A stretch of DNA of 64,000 bases from the NCBI GenBank assembly GCA_947396885.1, contig OX377206.1:46359631-46423630 (forward strand), read 5' to 3'. Both the position numbers and the translations under genes were made by a program. Under the pieces are notes generated by a model. The model saw only the letters and a program-made list of their open reading frames with translations. It did no database searches and had not been told where the DNA came from. The DNA comes from Heligmosomoides polygyrus polygyrus. Lineage: Eukaryota > Nematoda > Chromadorea > Rhabditida > Heligmosomidae. Every line of letters starts with the position of its first letter. The first letter of the stretch is position 1. This document shows, in pieces, positions 1 to 10,891 of this stretch.

Positions 1-125
1 AATCCCCGACTCACGAAGGACGACGTCTAGGGTAGCCTTCTAAATGCTGACGCACGTTGAACGACGTCCAGTGTTCGCCTTTTGAATCTCTACCCACGCT
101 GGGCGACGTCTGCGGCACTTCTTCT

Positions 126-163
126 GAACCCTGACGTACGTTGAACGACGTCTAGCTCCCCCC
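126..163 (+). repeat. Reference monomer type C with cytosine run
   Basis: Example C monomer, 38 bp here. It starts gaaccctgacgtacgttga and ends in ctcccccc. ACGT occurs at positions 9-12, 13-16 and 23-26. The 3' third present in other types is replaced by a C-run of roughly 5 to 16 bases, so this type alone has variable length. Other forms: gaaccgtgacatacg with ctccccctcc (fixed 40 bp, forming the 250-bp 6-mer) and gaacctgaggtag or gaatctgaggtag (two bases shorter, called C'). A D monomer always follows. Confidence 0.95.
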
Positions 164-205
164 TAATCATTACGTAAGTTGGACGACGTCTAGGGCACGC
201 CTTCT
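164..205 (+). repeat. Reference monomer type D
   Basis: Example D monomer, 42 bp. It starts taatcattacgtaagttgg and ends ggcacgccttct. It contains the 8-bp palindrome TTACGTAA plus the common GACGTC. Variants: taattattacataag (follows ctccccctcc), tagtcatttcataattt (follows C'), attacgtaggtggg (follows a C-run ending in acc), attacataatttggacggcg (core changed to GGCGTC), and taatcatgacg or taatcaatacg. Each variant tends to pair with one form of C, so C-D moves as a unit. Confidence 0.95.
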
Positions 206-247
206 GAATGCTGACGCACGTTGAACGACGTCCAGGGTTCGCCTTTT
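206..247 (+). repeat. Reference monomer type A' (ccagggttcg variant)
   Basis: This is an A monomer with ccagggttcg in place of ccagtgttcg. It sits directly before an ordinary A, forming an A'-A doublet. The doublet recurs throughout, for example near 1082, 6436, 9225, 10687, 12765, 14339, 17085 and 19908, usually after a D monomer. It marks one particular HOR junction. Confidence 0.9.
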
Positions 248-289
248 GAATGCTGACGCACGTTGAACGACGTCCAGTGTTCGCCTTTT
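248..289 (+). repeat. Reference monomer type A
   Basis: Example of the A monomer, 42 bp. It starts gaatgctgacgcacgttga and ends ttcgcctttt. ACGT occurs at positions 13-16 and 23-26, exactly 10 bp apart, the second inside GACGTC. By hand count it has 11 C, 11 G and 5 CpG, giving an observed/expected CpG near 1.7. B follows it in nearly every case. Variants used as block markers: gaatgctcacg (near 497, 1370, 2077, 17377, 20206, 46546, 55686, 58389, 59783), ccaatgttcg, gaacgctgacgcacattg, and gtagaaccacgtcc. Confidence 0.95.
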
Positions 290-331
290 GAATCTCTGCC
301 CACGTTGGGCGACGTCTGCGGCATTTCTTCT
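290..331 (+). repeat. Reference monomer type B
   Basis: Example B monomer, 42 bp, with hallmark cacgttgggcgacgtctgcgg. ACGT lies at positions 13-16 and 23-26, again 10 bp apart. Two common 3' ends exist, cacttcttct and catttcttct, and two central forms, cacgttggg and cacgctggg. The catttcttct form usually precedes the C monomer that starts gaaccgtgacatacg. A private catctcttct form is shared by the last two complete 6-mers near 63,511 and 63,761. Confidence 0.95.
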
Positions 332-369
332 GAATCTGAGGTAGTTGAACGACGTCTAGCCCCCCCCCC
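332..369 (+). repeat. Reference monomer type C' (tgaggtag form)
   Basis: C' monomer of 38 bp. It starts gaatctgaggtagttgaac and ends in a C-run. It is the C type with two bases lost in the 5' half and no ACGT before the core. It is followed here by the tagtcatttcataattt form of D (370-411). Confidence 0.9.
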
Positions 370-411
370 TAGTCATTTCATAATTTGGACGACGTCTAGG
401 GCACGCCTTCT

Positions 412-453
412 GAATCCCTATGCACCTTGGACGACGTCTAGGGCACGCATTCA
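412..453 (+). repeat. Reference monomer type E
   Basis: Example E monomer, 42 bp. It starts gaatccctatgcaccttgg and ends cacgcattca. It carries GACGTC at 22-27 and no second ACGT. A derived form with tctagagcacg in place of tctagggcacg (creating TCTAGA) is sparse in the first 34 kb (for example at 4351) and predominates in 250-bp blocks after about 41.9 kb. A form with gaatcactatg marks positions near 45740, 50622, 52710, 54456 and 57587. Confidence 0.94.
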
Positions 454-495
454 AAATCCCCGACTCACGAAGGACGACGTCTAGGGTAGCCTTCT
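454..495 (+). repeat. Reference monomer type F
   Basis: Example F monomer, 42 bp. It starts aaatccccgactcacgaagg and ends gggtagccttct. Relative to the others it has one extra base before the core and one fewer after it, so GACGTC lies at positions 23-28 while the length stays 42. It follows E and precedes A. An aagaacgacg variant marks 17346 and 20175, copies of one duplicated block. Confidence 0.94.
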
Positions 496-2615
496 GAATG
501 CTCACGCACGTTGAACGACGTCCAGTGTTCGCCTTTTGAATCTCTACCCACGTTGGGCGACGTCTGCGGCACTTCTTCTGAATCTGAGGTAGTTGAACGA
601 CGTCTAGCCCCCCCCCCCTAGTCATTACATAATTTGGACGACGTCTGGGGCACGCCTTCTGAATGCTGACGCACGTTGAACGACGTCCAGTGTTCGCCTT
701 TTGAATCTCTACCCACGTTGGGCGACGTCTGCGGCACTTCTTCTGAACCCTGACGTACGTTGAACGACGTCTTGCTCCCCCCCCCCAATCATTACGTAAG
801 TTGGACGACGTCTAGGGTACGCCTTCTAAATCCCTATGCACCTTGGACGACGTCTAGGGCACGCATTCAAAATCCCCGACTCACGAAGGACGACGTCTAG
901 GGTAGCCTTCTGAATGCTGACGCACGTTGAACGACGTCCAGTGTTCGCCTTTTGAATCTCTACCCACGTTGGGCGACGTCTGCGGCATTTCTTCTGAACC
1001 GTGACATACGATGAACGACGTCTAGCCCCCCCCCCACCTAATCATTACGTAGGTGGGACGACGTCCAGGGTACGTCTTCTGAATGCTGACGCACGTTGAA
1101 CGACGTCCAGGGTTCGCCTTTTGAATGCTGACGCACGTTGAACGACGTCCAGTGTTCGCCTTTTGAATCTCTGCCCACGTTGGGCGACGTCTGCGGCATT
1201 TCTTCTGAATCTGAGGTAGTTGAACGACGTCTAGCCCCCCCCTAGTCATTTCATAATTTGGACGACGTCTAGGGCACGCCTTCTGAATCCCTATGCACCT
1301 TGGACGACGTCTAGGGCACGCATTCAAAATCCCCGACTCACGAAGGACGACGTCTAGGGTAGCCTTCTGAATGCTCACGCACGTTGAACGACGTCCAGTG
1401 TTCGCCTTTTGAATCTCTACCCACGCTGGGCGACGTCTGCGGCATTTCTTCTGAACCGTGACATACGTTGAACGACGTCTAGCTCCCCCTCCTAATTATT
1501 GCATAAGTTGGACGACGTCTAGGGCACGCCTTCTGAATCCCTATGCACCTTGGACGACGTCTAGGGCACGCATTCAAAATCCCCGACTCACGAAGGACGA
1601 CGTCTAGGGTAGCCTTCTAAATGCTGACGCACGTTGAACGACGTCCAGTGTTCGCCTTTTGAATCTCTACCCACGCTGGGCGACGTCTGCGGCACTTCTT
1701 CTGAACCCTGACGTACGTTGAACGACGTCTAGCTCCCCCCTAATCATTACGTAAGTTGGACGACGTCTAGGGCACGCCTTCTGAATGCTGAGGCACGTTG
1801 AACGACGTCCAGGGTTCGCCTTTTGAATGCTGACGCACGTTGAACGACGTCCAGTGTTCGCCTTTTGAATCTCTGCCCACGTTGAGCGACGTCTGCGGCA
1901 TTTCTTCTGAATCTGAGGTAGTTGAACGACGTCTAGCCCCCCCCCTAGTCATTTCATAATTTGGACGACGTCTAGGGCACGCCTTCTGAATCCCTATGCA
2001 CCTTGGACGACGTCTAGGGCACGCATTCAAAATCCCCGACTCACGAAGGACGACGTCTAGGGTAGCCTTCTGAATGCTCACGCACGTTGAACGACGTCCA
2101 GTGTTCGCCTTTTGAATCTCTACCCACGTTGGGCGACGTCTGCGGCACTTCTTCTGAATCTGAGGTAGTTGAACGACGTCTACCCCCCCCCCTAGTCATT
2201 ACATAATTTGGACGACGTCTGGGGCACGCCTTCTGAATGCTGACGCACGTTGAACGACGTCCAGTGTTCGCCTTTTGAATCTCTACCCACGTTGGGCGAC
2301 GTCTGCGGCACTTCTTCTGAACCCTGACGTACGTTGAACGACGTCTTGCTCCCCCCCCCCCAATCATTACGTAAGTTGGACGACGTCTAGGGTACGCCTT
2401 CTAAATCCCTATGCACCTTGGACGACGTCTAGGGTACGCCTTCTGAATCCCTATGCACCTTGGACGACGTCTAGGGCACGCATTCAAAATCCCCGACTCA
2501 CGAAGGACGACGTCTAGGGTAGCCTTCTGAATGCTGACGCACGTTGAACGACGTCCAGTGTTCGCCTTTTGAATCTCTACCCACGTTGGGCGACGTCTGC
2601 GGCATTTCTTCTGAA

Positions 2616-3411
2616 CCCTGACGTACGTTGAACGACGTCTAGCCCCCCCCCCCCCACCTAATCATTACGTAGGTGGGACGACGTCTAGGGTACGCCTTCT
2701 GAATCCCTATGCACCTTGGACGACGTCTAGGGCACGCCTTCTGAATCCCTATGCACCTTGGACGACGTCTAGGGCACGCATTCAAAATCCCCGACTCACG
2801 AAGGACGACGTCTAGGGTAGCCTTCTGAATGCTGACGCACGTTGAACGACGTCCAATGTTCGCCTTTTGAATCTCTACCCGCGTTGGGCGAAGTCTGCGG
2901 CACTTCTTCTGAACCCTGACGTACGTTGAACGACGTCTGCCCCCCCCCCTAATCATTACGTAAGTTGGGCGACGTCTAGGGCACGCCTTCTGAATGCTGA
3001 CGCACGTTGAACGACGTCCAGTGTTTGCCTTTTGAATCTCTACCCACGTTGGGCGACGTCTGCGGCATTTCTTCTGAACCCTGACGTACGTTGAACGACG
3101 TTTAGCGCCCCCCCCCACCTAATCATTACGTAGGTGGAACGACGTCTAGGGTACGCCTTCTAAATCCCTATGCACCTTGGACGACGTCTAGGGCACGCAT
3201 TCAAAATCTCCGACTCACGAAGGTCGACGTCTAGGGTAGCCTTCTGAATGCTGACGCACGTTGAACGACGTCCAGTGTTCGCCTTTTGAATCTCTACCCA
3301 CGCTGGGCGACGTCTGCGGCACTTCTTCTGAACCCTGATGTACGTTGAACGACGTCTAGCTCCCCCTCCTAATTATTACATAAGCTGGACGACATCTAGG
3401 GCACGCCTTCT
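2616..3411 (+). repeat. Mixed HOR block with ccaatgttcg and tttagcgccc variants
   Basis: A-B-C-D and E-F blocks carrying several rare variants together: A with ccaatgttcg, B with gcgttgggcgaagtctg (core lost), C with gtctgccccc, and C with gtttagcgccc. The same combination returns near 22.1-22.7 kb and 23.3-23.8 kb and, in part, near 18.1, 47.8 and 59.6 kb, so this is one HOR type scattered through the window. Confidence 0.75.
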
Positions 3412-3827
3412 GAATGCTGACGCACGTTGAACGACGTCCAGTGTTCGCCTTTTGAATCTCTACCCACGTTGGGCGACGTCTGCGGCACTTCTTCTGAACC
3501 TGAGGTAGTTGAACGACGTCTAGCCCCCCCCCCTAATCATTACGTAAGTTGGACGACGTCTAGGGCACGCCTTCTGAATCCCTATGCACCTTGGACGACG
3601 TCTAGGGCACGCATTCAAAATCTCCGACTCACGAAGGACGATGTCTGCGGCACTTCTTCTGAACCCTGACGTACGTTGAACGACGTCTAGCTCCCCCCCC
3701 CTAATCATTACGTAAGTTGGACGACGTCTAGGGCACGCCTTCTGAAACCCTATGCACCTTGGACGACGTCTAGGGCACGCATTCAAAATCCCCGACTCAC
3801 GAAGGACGACGTCTAGGGTAGCCTTCT
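3412..3827 (+). repeat. 416-bp HOR with fused F* monomer, copy 1
   Basis: Order read base by base: A 3412-3453, B 3454-3495, C' 3496-3533, D 3534-3575, E 3576-3617, F* 3618-3660, C 3661-3701, D 3702-3743, E 3744-3785, F 3786-3827. F* is 43 bp, with the 5' half of F (ctccgactcacgaagg) and the 3' half of B (tgcggcacttcttct); it replaces the F-A-B passage. Copy 2 starts at 3828. The same order dominates 34-41 kb. Confidence 0.88.
3618..3660 (+). repeat. Fused monomer F* (F 5' half, B 3' half)
   Basis: 43 bp. The first part matches F (aaatctccgactcacgaagg) and the part after the core matches B (tgcggcacttcttct). The join is at the shared core. This copy has GATGTC, a single change in the core. 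F* recurs with GACGTC near 4035, 21090, 23110, 25060, 34480, 34885, 36060, 36470, 36650, 38030, 38450, 38630, 40360, 40770, 40950, 48400, 50920, 51100, 53010 and 59990. Confidence 0.88.
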
Positions 3828-4159
3828 GAATGCTGACGCACGTTGAACGACGTCCAGTGTTCGCCTTTTGAATCTCTACCCACGTTGGGCGACGTCTGCG
3901 GCACTTCTTCTGAACCTGAGGTAGTTGAACGACGTCTAGCCCCCCCCCCTAATCATTACGTAAGTTGGACGACGTCTAGGGCACGCCTTCTGAATCCCTA
4001 TGCACCTTGGACGACGTCTAGGGCACGCATTCAAAATCTCCGACTCACGAAGGACGACGTCTGCGGCACTTCTTCTGAACCCTGACGTACGTTGAACGAC
4101 GTCTAGCTCCCCCCCCCTAATCATGACGTAAGTTGGACGACGTCTAGGGCACGCCTTCT
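3828..4159 (+). repeat. 416-bp HOR, copy 2, shortened
   Basis: Begins A-B-C'-D-E-F*-C-D exactly as the preceding copy, but the D monomer (taatcatgacg form) leads straight to A at 4160, omitting the final E-F. Here F* has an intact GACGTC, whereas in copy 1 it reads GATGTC. Confidence 0.85.
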
Positions 4160-6009
4160 GAATGCTGACGCACGTTGAACGACGTCCAGTGTTCGCCTTT
4201 TGAATCTCTACCCACGTTGGGCGACGTCTGCGGCATTTCTTCTGAACCGTGACATACGTTGAACGACGTCTAGCTCCCCCTCCTAATTATTACATAAGTT
4301 GGACGACGTCTAGGGCACGCCTTCTGAATCCCTATGCACCTTGGACGACGTCTAGAGCACGCATTCAAAATCCCCGACTCACGAAGGACGACGTCTAGGG
4401 TAGCCTTCTGAATGCTGACGCACGTTGAACGACGTCCAGTGTTCGCCTTTTGAATCTCTACCCACGTTGGGCGACGTCTGCGGCATTTCTTCTGAACCGT
4501 GACATACGTTGAACGACGTCTAGCCCCCTCCCCCCACCTAATCATTACGTAGGTGGGACGACGTCCAGGGTACGTCTTCTGAATCCCTATGCACTTTGGA
4601 CGAGTCTAGGGCACGCCTTCTGAATGCTGACGCACGTTGAGCGACATCCAGTGTTCGCCTTTTGAATCTCTACCCACGTTGGGCGACGTCTGCGGCATTT
4701 CTTCTGAACCGTGACATACGTTGAACGACGTCTAGCCCCCCCCCCCCCACATAATCATTACGTAGGTGGGACGACGTCCAGGGCACGCATTCAAAATGCT
4801 GACTCACGAAGGACGACGTCTAGGGCACGCCTTCTGAATGCTGACGCACGTTGAACGACGTGCAGTGTTCGCCTTTTTAATCTCTACCCACGTTGTGCGA
4901 CGTCTGCGGCACTTCTTCTGAACCGTGACGTACATTGAACGACGTCTAGCCCCCCCCCCCCACCTAATCATTACGTAGGTGGGACGACGTCTAGGGCACG
5001 CCTTCTGAATCCCTATGCACCTTGGACGACGTCTAGGGCACGCCTTCTGAATGCTGACGCACGTAGAACGACGTCCAGTGTTCGCCTTTTGAATCTCTAC
5101 CCACGTTGGGCGACGTCTGCGGCATTTCTTCTGAACCGTGACATACGTTGAACGACGTCTAGCCCCCCCCACCTAATCATTACGTAGGTGGGACGACGTC
5201 TAGGGTACGCCTTCTGAATCCCAATGCACCTTGGACGACGTCTAGGGCACGCCTTCTAAATGCTGACGCACGTTGAACGACGTCCAGTGTTCGCCTTTTG
5301 AATCTCTACCCACGTTGGGCGACGTCTGCGGCATTTCTTCTTAACCGTGACATACGTTGAACGACGTCTAGCCCCCTCCCCCCACCTAATCATTACGTAG
5401 GTGGGACGACGTCCAGGGTACGTCTTCTGAATCCCTATGCACCTTGGACGACGTCTAGGGCACGCCTTCTGAATGCTGACGCACGTTGAACGACGTCCAG
5501 GGTTCGCCTTTTGAATGCTGACGCACGTTGAACGACGTCCAGTGTTCGCCTTTTGAATCTCTACCCACGTTGGGCGACGTCTGCGGCACTTCTTCTGAAC
5601 CCTGACGTACGTTGAACGACGTCTAGCCCCCCCCCCCTAATCATTACATAATTTGGACGGCGTCTGGGGCACGCTTTCTGAATGCTGACGCACGTTGAAC
5701 GACGTCCAGTGTGCGCCTTTTGAATCTCTACCCACGTTGGGCGACATCTGCGGCACTTCTTCTGAACGCTGACGTACGTTGAACGACGTCTAGCTCCCCC
5801 CCCCCTAATCATGACGTAAGTTGGACGACGTCTAGGGCACGCCTTCTGAACGCTGACGCACATTGAAAGACGTCCAGTGTTCGCCTTTTGAATCTCTACC
5901 CACGTTGGGCGACGTCTGCGGCACTTCTTCTGAACCTGAGGTAGTTGAACGACGTCTAGCTCCCCCCTAATCATTACGTAAGTTGGACGACGTCTAGGGC
6001 ACGCCTTCT
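4160..6009 (+). repeat. Mixed, more diverged A-F blocks
   Basis: A-B-C-D blocks with or without E-F, with more private substitutions than later regions: tgcagtgttcg, cacgttgtgcg, gcgacatcc and a B ending ttcttcttaac. Several E monomers here end in ccttct and lead directly to A. No gene or unique sequence was seen. The higher divergence would fit an older or less homogenised part of the array, but I have not measured it. Confidence 0.75.
4581..4621 (+). repeat. E monomer with broken GACGTC core
   Basis: 41 bp, reading ttggacgagtctagg: one base of the palindrome is deleted. It is one of few monomers I found where the core is lost by an indel rather than by a substitution such as GACATC or GGCGTC. 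Confidence 0.85.
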
Positions 6010-7267
6010 GAATGCTGACGCACGTTGAACGACGTCCAGTGTTCGCCTTTTGAATCTCTACCCACGTTGGGCGACGTCTGCGGCATTTCTTCTGAACCGT
6101 GACATACGTTGAACGACGTCTAGCTCCCCCTCCTAATTATTACATAAGTTGGACGACGTCTAGGGCACGCCTTCTGAATCCCTATGCACCTTGGACGACG
6201 TCTAGGGCACGCATTCAAAATCCCCGACTCACGAAGGACGACGTCTAGGGTAGCCTTCTGAATGCTGACGCACGTTGAACGACGTCCAGTGTTCGCCTTT
6301 TGAATCTCTACCCACGCTGGGCGACGTCTGCGGCACTTCTTCTGAACCGTGACATACGTTGAACGACGTCTAGCCCCCCCCCCCCCCACCTAATCATTAC
6401 GTAGGTGGGACGACGTCCAGGGTACGTCTTCTGAATGCTGACGCACGTTGAACGACGTCCAGGGTTCGCCTTTTGAATGCTGACGCACGTTGAACGACGT
6501 CCAGTGTTCGCCTTTTGAATCTCTACCCACGTTGGGCGACGTCTGCGGCACTTCTTCTGAATCTGAGGTAGTTGAACGACGTCTAGCCCCCCCCTAGTCA
6601 TTTCATAATTTGGACGACGTCTAGGGCACGCCTTCTGAATCCCTATGCACCTTGGACGACGTCTAGGGCACGCATTCAAAATCCCCGACTCACGAAGGAC
6701 GACGTCTAGGGTAGCCTTCTGAATGCTGACGCACGTTGAACGACGTCCAGTGTTCGCCTTTTGAATCTCTACCCACGTTGGGCGACGTCTGCGGCATTTC
6801 TTCTGAACCGTGACATACGTTGAACGACGTCTAGCTCCCCCTCCTAATTATTACATAAGTTGGACGACGTCTAGGGCACGCCTTCTGAATCCCTATGCAC
6901 CTTGGACGACGTCTAGGGCACGCATTCAAAATCCCCGACTCACGAAGGACGACGTCTAGGGTAGCCTTCTGAATGCTGACGCACGTTGAACGACGTCCAG
7001 TGTTCGCCTTTTGAATCTCTACCCACGCTGGGCGACGTCTGCGGCACTTCTTCTGAACCGTGACATACGTTGAACGACGTCTAGCCCCCCCCCCCCCCAC
7101 CTAATCATTACGTAGGTGGGACGACGTCCAGGGTACGTCTTTTGAATGCTGACGCACGTTGAACGACGTCCAGGGTTCGCCTTTTGAATGCTGACGCACG
7201 TTGAACGACGTCCAGTGTTCGCCTTTTGAATCTCTACCCACGTTGGGCGACGTCTGCGGCACTTCTT
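6010..7267 (+). repeat. 711-bp HOR, two tandem copies
   Basis: The A monomer at 6010 and the A at 6721 start two copies with the same order: A-B-C-D-E-F, A-B-C-D (D of the taggtggg form after a 14-base C-run), then the A'-A doublet and B. Copy 1 continues through C', D', E and F to 6720. Copy 2 departs near 7,268, where C' is replaced by the gaaccctgacg form of C. Both copies carry a 14-base C-run (about 6364 and 7085). Confidence 0.85.
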
Positions 7268-7851
7268 CTGAACCCTGACGTACGTTGAACGACGTCTAGC
7301 CCCCCCCCTAATCATTACATAATTTGGACGGCGTCTGGGGCACGCCTTCTGAATGCTGACGCACGTTGAACGACGTCCAGTGTTCGCCTTTTGAATCTCT
7401 ACCCACGTTGGGCGACATCTGCGGCACTTCTTCTGAACCCTGACGTACGTTGAACGACGTCTAGCTCCCCCCCCCCCCCCCTAATCATGACGTAAGTTGG
7501 ACGACGTCTAGGGCACGCCTTCTGAACGCTGACGCACATTGAAAGACGTCCAGTGTTCGCCTTTTGAATCTCTACCCACGTTGGGCGACGTCTGCGGCAC
7601 TTCTTCTGAATCTGAGGTAGTTGAACGACGTCTAGCTCCCCCCTAATCATTACGTAAGTTGGACGACGTCTAGGGCACGCCTTCTGAATGCTGACGCACG
7701 TTGAACGACGTCCAGTGTTCGCCTTTTGAATCTCTACCCACGTTGGGCGACGTCTGCGGCATTTCTTCTGAACCGTGACATACGTTGAACGACGTCTAGC
7801 TCCCCCTCCTAATTATTACATAAGTTGGACGACGTCTAGGGCACGCCTTCT
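7268..7851 (+). repeat. A-B-C-D blocks with GGCGTC-core D
   Basis: Continuation of the array. It includes a D with attacataatttggacggcg, a 15-base C-run at 7467-7481, and an A with gaacgctgacgcacattg. The same succession returns near 16.0 kb (offset about 8,654), 18.9, 26.3, 30.2, 44.8, 49.7 and 62.9 kb. No gene seen. Confidence 0.8.
7467..7481 (+). repeat. Cytosine run of 15
   Basis: C monomer ending in a 15-base run before a taatcatgacg D. The equivalent C monomers elsewhere (for example near 8592, 9549, 16121 and 18955) have shorter runs, showing length change at a fixed site. Confidence 0.9.
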
Positions 7852-10800
7852 GAATCCCTATGCACCTTGGACGACGTCTAGGGCACGCATTCAAAATCCC
7901 CGACTCACGAAGGACGACGTCTAGGGTAGCCTTCTGAATGCTGACGCACGTTGAACGACGTCCAGTGTTCGCCTTTTGAATCTCTACCCACGCTGGGCGA
8001 CGTCTGCGGCACTTCTTCTGAACCCTGACGTACGTTGAACGACGTCTAGCTCGCCCTCCTAATTATTACATAAGTTGGACGACATCTAGGGCACGCCTTC
8101 TGAATGCTGGCGCACGTTGAACGACGTCCAGTGTTCGCCTTTTGAATCTCTACCCACGCTGGGCGACGTCTGCGGCACTTCTTCTGAACCCTGACGTACG
8201 TTGAACGACGTCTAGCTCCCCCCTAATCATTACGTAAGTTGGACGACGTCTAGGGCACGCCTTCTGAATGCTGACGCACGTTGAACGACGTCCAGGGTTC
8301 GCCTTTTGAATGCTGACGCACGTTGAACGACGTCCAGTGTTCGCCTTTTGAATCTCTACCCACGTTGGGCGACGTCTGCGGCACTTCTTCTGAACCCTGG
8401 CGTACGTTGAACGACGTCTAGCCCCCCCCCCCCTAATCATTACATAATTTGGACGGCGTCTGGGGCACGCTTTCTGAATGCTGACGCACGTTGAACGACG
8501 TCCAGTGTTCGCCTTTTGAATCTCTACCCACGTTGGGCGACATCTGCGGCACTTCTTCTGAACCCTGACGTACGTTGAACGACGTCTAGCTCCCCCCCCC
8601 CCTAATCATGACGTAAGTTGGACGACGTCTAGGGCACGCCTTCTGAACGCTGACGCACATTGAAAGACGTCCAGTGTTCGCCTTTTGAATCTCTACCCAC
8701 GTTGGGCGACGTCTGCGGCACTTCTTCTGAACCTGAGGTAGTTGAACGACGTCTAGCTCCCCCCTAATCATTACGTAAGTTGGACGACGTCTAGGGCACG
8801 CCTTCTGAATGCTGACGCACGTTGAACGACGTCCAGTGTTCGCCTTTTGAATCTCTACCCACGTTGGGCGACGTCTGCGGCATTTCTTCTGAACCGTGAC
8901 ATACGTTGAACGACGTCTAGCTCCCCCTCCTAATTATTACATAAGTTGGACGACGTCTAGGGCACGCCTTCTGAATCCCTATGCACCTTGGACGACGTCT
9001 AGGGCACGCATTCAAAATCCCCGACTCACGAAGGACGACGTCTAGGGTAGCCTTCTGAATGCTGACGCACGTTGAACGACGTCCAGTGTTCGCCTTTTGA
9101 ATCTCTACCCACGCTGGGCGACGTCTGCGGCACTTCTTCTGAACCGTGACATACGTTGAACGACGTCTAGCCCCCCCCCCCACCCAATCATTACGTAGGT
9201 GGGACGACGTCCAGGGTACGTCTTCTGAATGCTGACGCACGTTGAACGACGTCCAGGGTTCGCCTTTTGAATGCTGACGCACGTTGAACGACGTCCAGTG
9301 TTCGCCTTTTGAATCTCTACCCACGTTGGGCGACGTCTGCGGCACTTCTTCTGAATCTGAGGTAGTTGAACGACGTCTAGCCCCCCCCCCTAGTCATTTC
9401 ATAATTTGGACGACGTCTAGGGCACGCCTTCTGAATGCTGACGCACGTTGAACGACGTCCAGTGTTCGCCTTTTGAATCTCTACCCACGTTGGGCGACAT
9501 CTGCGGCACTTCTTCTGAACCCTGACGTACGTTGAACGACGTCTAGCTCCCCCCCCCCCTAATCATGACGTAAGTTGGACGACGTCTAGGGCACGCCTTC
9601 TGAACGCTGACGCACATTGAAAGACGTCCAGTGTTCGCCTTTTGAATCTCTACCCACGTTGGGCGACGTCTGCGGCACTTCTTCTGAACCTGAGGTAGTT
9701 GAACGACGTCTAGCTCCCCCCTAATCATTACGTAAGTTGGACGACGTCTAGGGCACGCCTTCTGAATGCTGACGCACGTTGAACGACGTCCAGTGTTCGC
9801 CTTTTGAATCTCTACCCACGTTGGGCGACGTCTGCGGCATTTCTTCTGAACCGTGACATACGTTGAACGACGTCTAGCTCCCCCTCCTAATTATTACATA
9901 AGTTGGACGACGTCTAGGGCACGCCTTCTGAATCCCTATGCACCTTGGACGACGTCTAGGGCACGCATTCAAAATCCCCGACTCACGAAGGACGACGTCT
10001 AGGGTAGCCTTCTGAATGCTGACGCACGTTGAACGACGTCCAGTGTTCGCCTTTTGAATCTCTACCCACGTTGGGCGACGTCTGCGGCATTTCTTCTGAA
10101 CCGTGACATACGTTGAACGACGTCTAGCTCCCCCTCCTAATTATTACATAAGTTAGACGACGTCTAGGGCACGCCTTCTGAATCCCTATGCACCTTGGAC
10201 GACGTCTAGGGCACGCATTCAAAATCCCCGACTCACGAAGGACGACGTCTAGGGTAGCCTTCTGAATGCTGACGCACGTTGAACGACGTCCAGTGTTCGC
10301 CTTTTGAATCTCTACCCACGTTGGGCGACGTCTGCGGCATTTCTTCTGAACCGTGACATACGTTGAACGACGTCTAGCTCCCCCTCCTAATTATTACATA
10401 AGTTAGACGACGTCTAGGGCACGCCTTCTGAATCCCTATGCACCTTGGACGACGTCTAGGGCACGCATTCAAAATCCCCGACTCACGAAGGACGACGTCT
10501 AGGGTAGCCTTCTGAATGCTGACGCACGTTGAACGACGTACAGTGTTCGCCTTTCGAATCTCTACCCACGCTGGGCGACGTCTGCGGCACTTCTTCTGAA
10601 CCGTGACATACGTTGAACGACGTCTAGCCCCCCCCCCCCACCCAATCATTACGTAGGTGGGACGACGTCCAGGGTACGTCTTCTGAATGCTGACGCACGT
10701 TGAACGACGTCCAGGGTTCGCCTTTTGAATGCTGACGCACGTTGAACGACGTCCAGTGTTCGCCTTTTGAATCTCTACCCACGTTGGGCGACGTCTGCGG

Positions 10801-10891
10801 CACTTCTTCTGAATCTGAGGTAGTTGAACGACGTCTAGCCCCCCCCCCCTAGTCATTTCATAATTTGGACGACGTCTAGGGCACGCCTTCT
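7852..10891 (+). repeat. Super-unit X, copy 1 (3,040 bp)
   Basis: Starts at the E monomer (7852) followed by F, A, B and the rare C form ctcgccctcc (8050). It continues through the GGCGTC D near 8450, the gaacgctgacgcacattg A, a run of 250-bp 6-mers with A starts at 9764, 10014, 10264 and 10514, and an A carrying gtacagtgttcgcctttcg near 10,537. The same landmarks return 5,116 bp later (13,166 and 15,653), showing a long-range copy. Confidence 0.85.

Larger units (their letters stand above)
1..2615 (+). repeat. 1.58-kb tandem duplication
   Basis: Positions 1 to about 995 match 1578 to about 2615 in monomer order and in private variants. Both begin with an F followed by the rare aaatgctgacg form of A. 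Both contain the gaatgctcacg A (497 and 2077) and a C monomer reading gtcttgctccc (about 770 and 2345). The second copy has one additional E monomer near 2,400. The copies part company after about 995 and 2,615. The intervening stretch 996-1577 holds A'-A, B, C', D', E, F blocks similar to 206-537. Confidence 0.82.

Noticed and set aside
4160..6009. A possible array edge, because private substitutions are more frequent here
   Set aside because: Homogeneous blocks resume on both sides and no unique sequence appears, so this is internal variation rather than a boundary.
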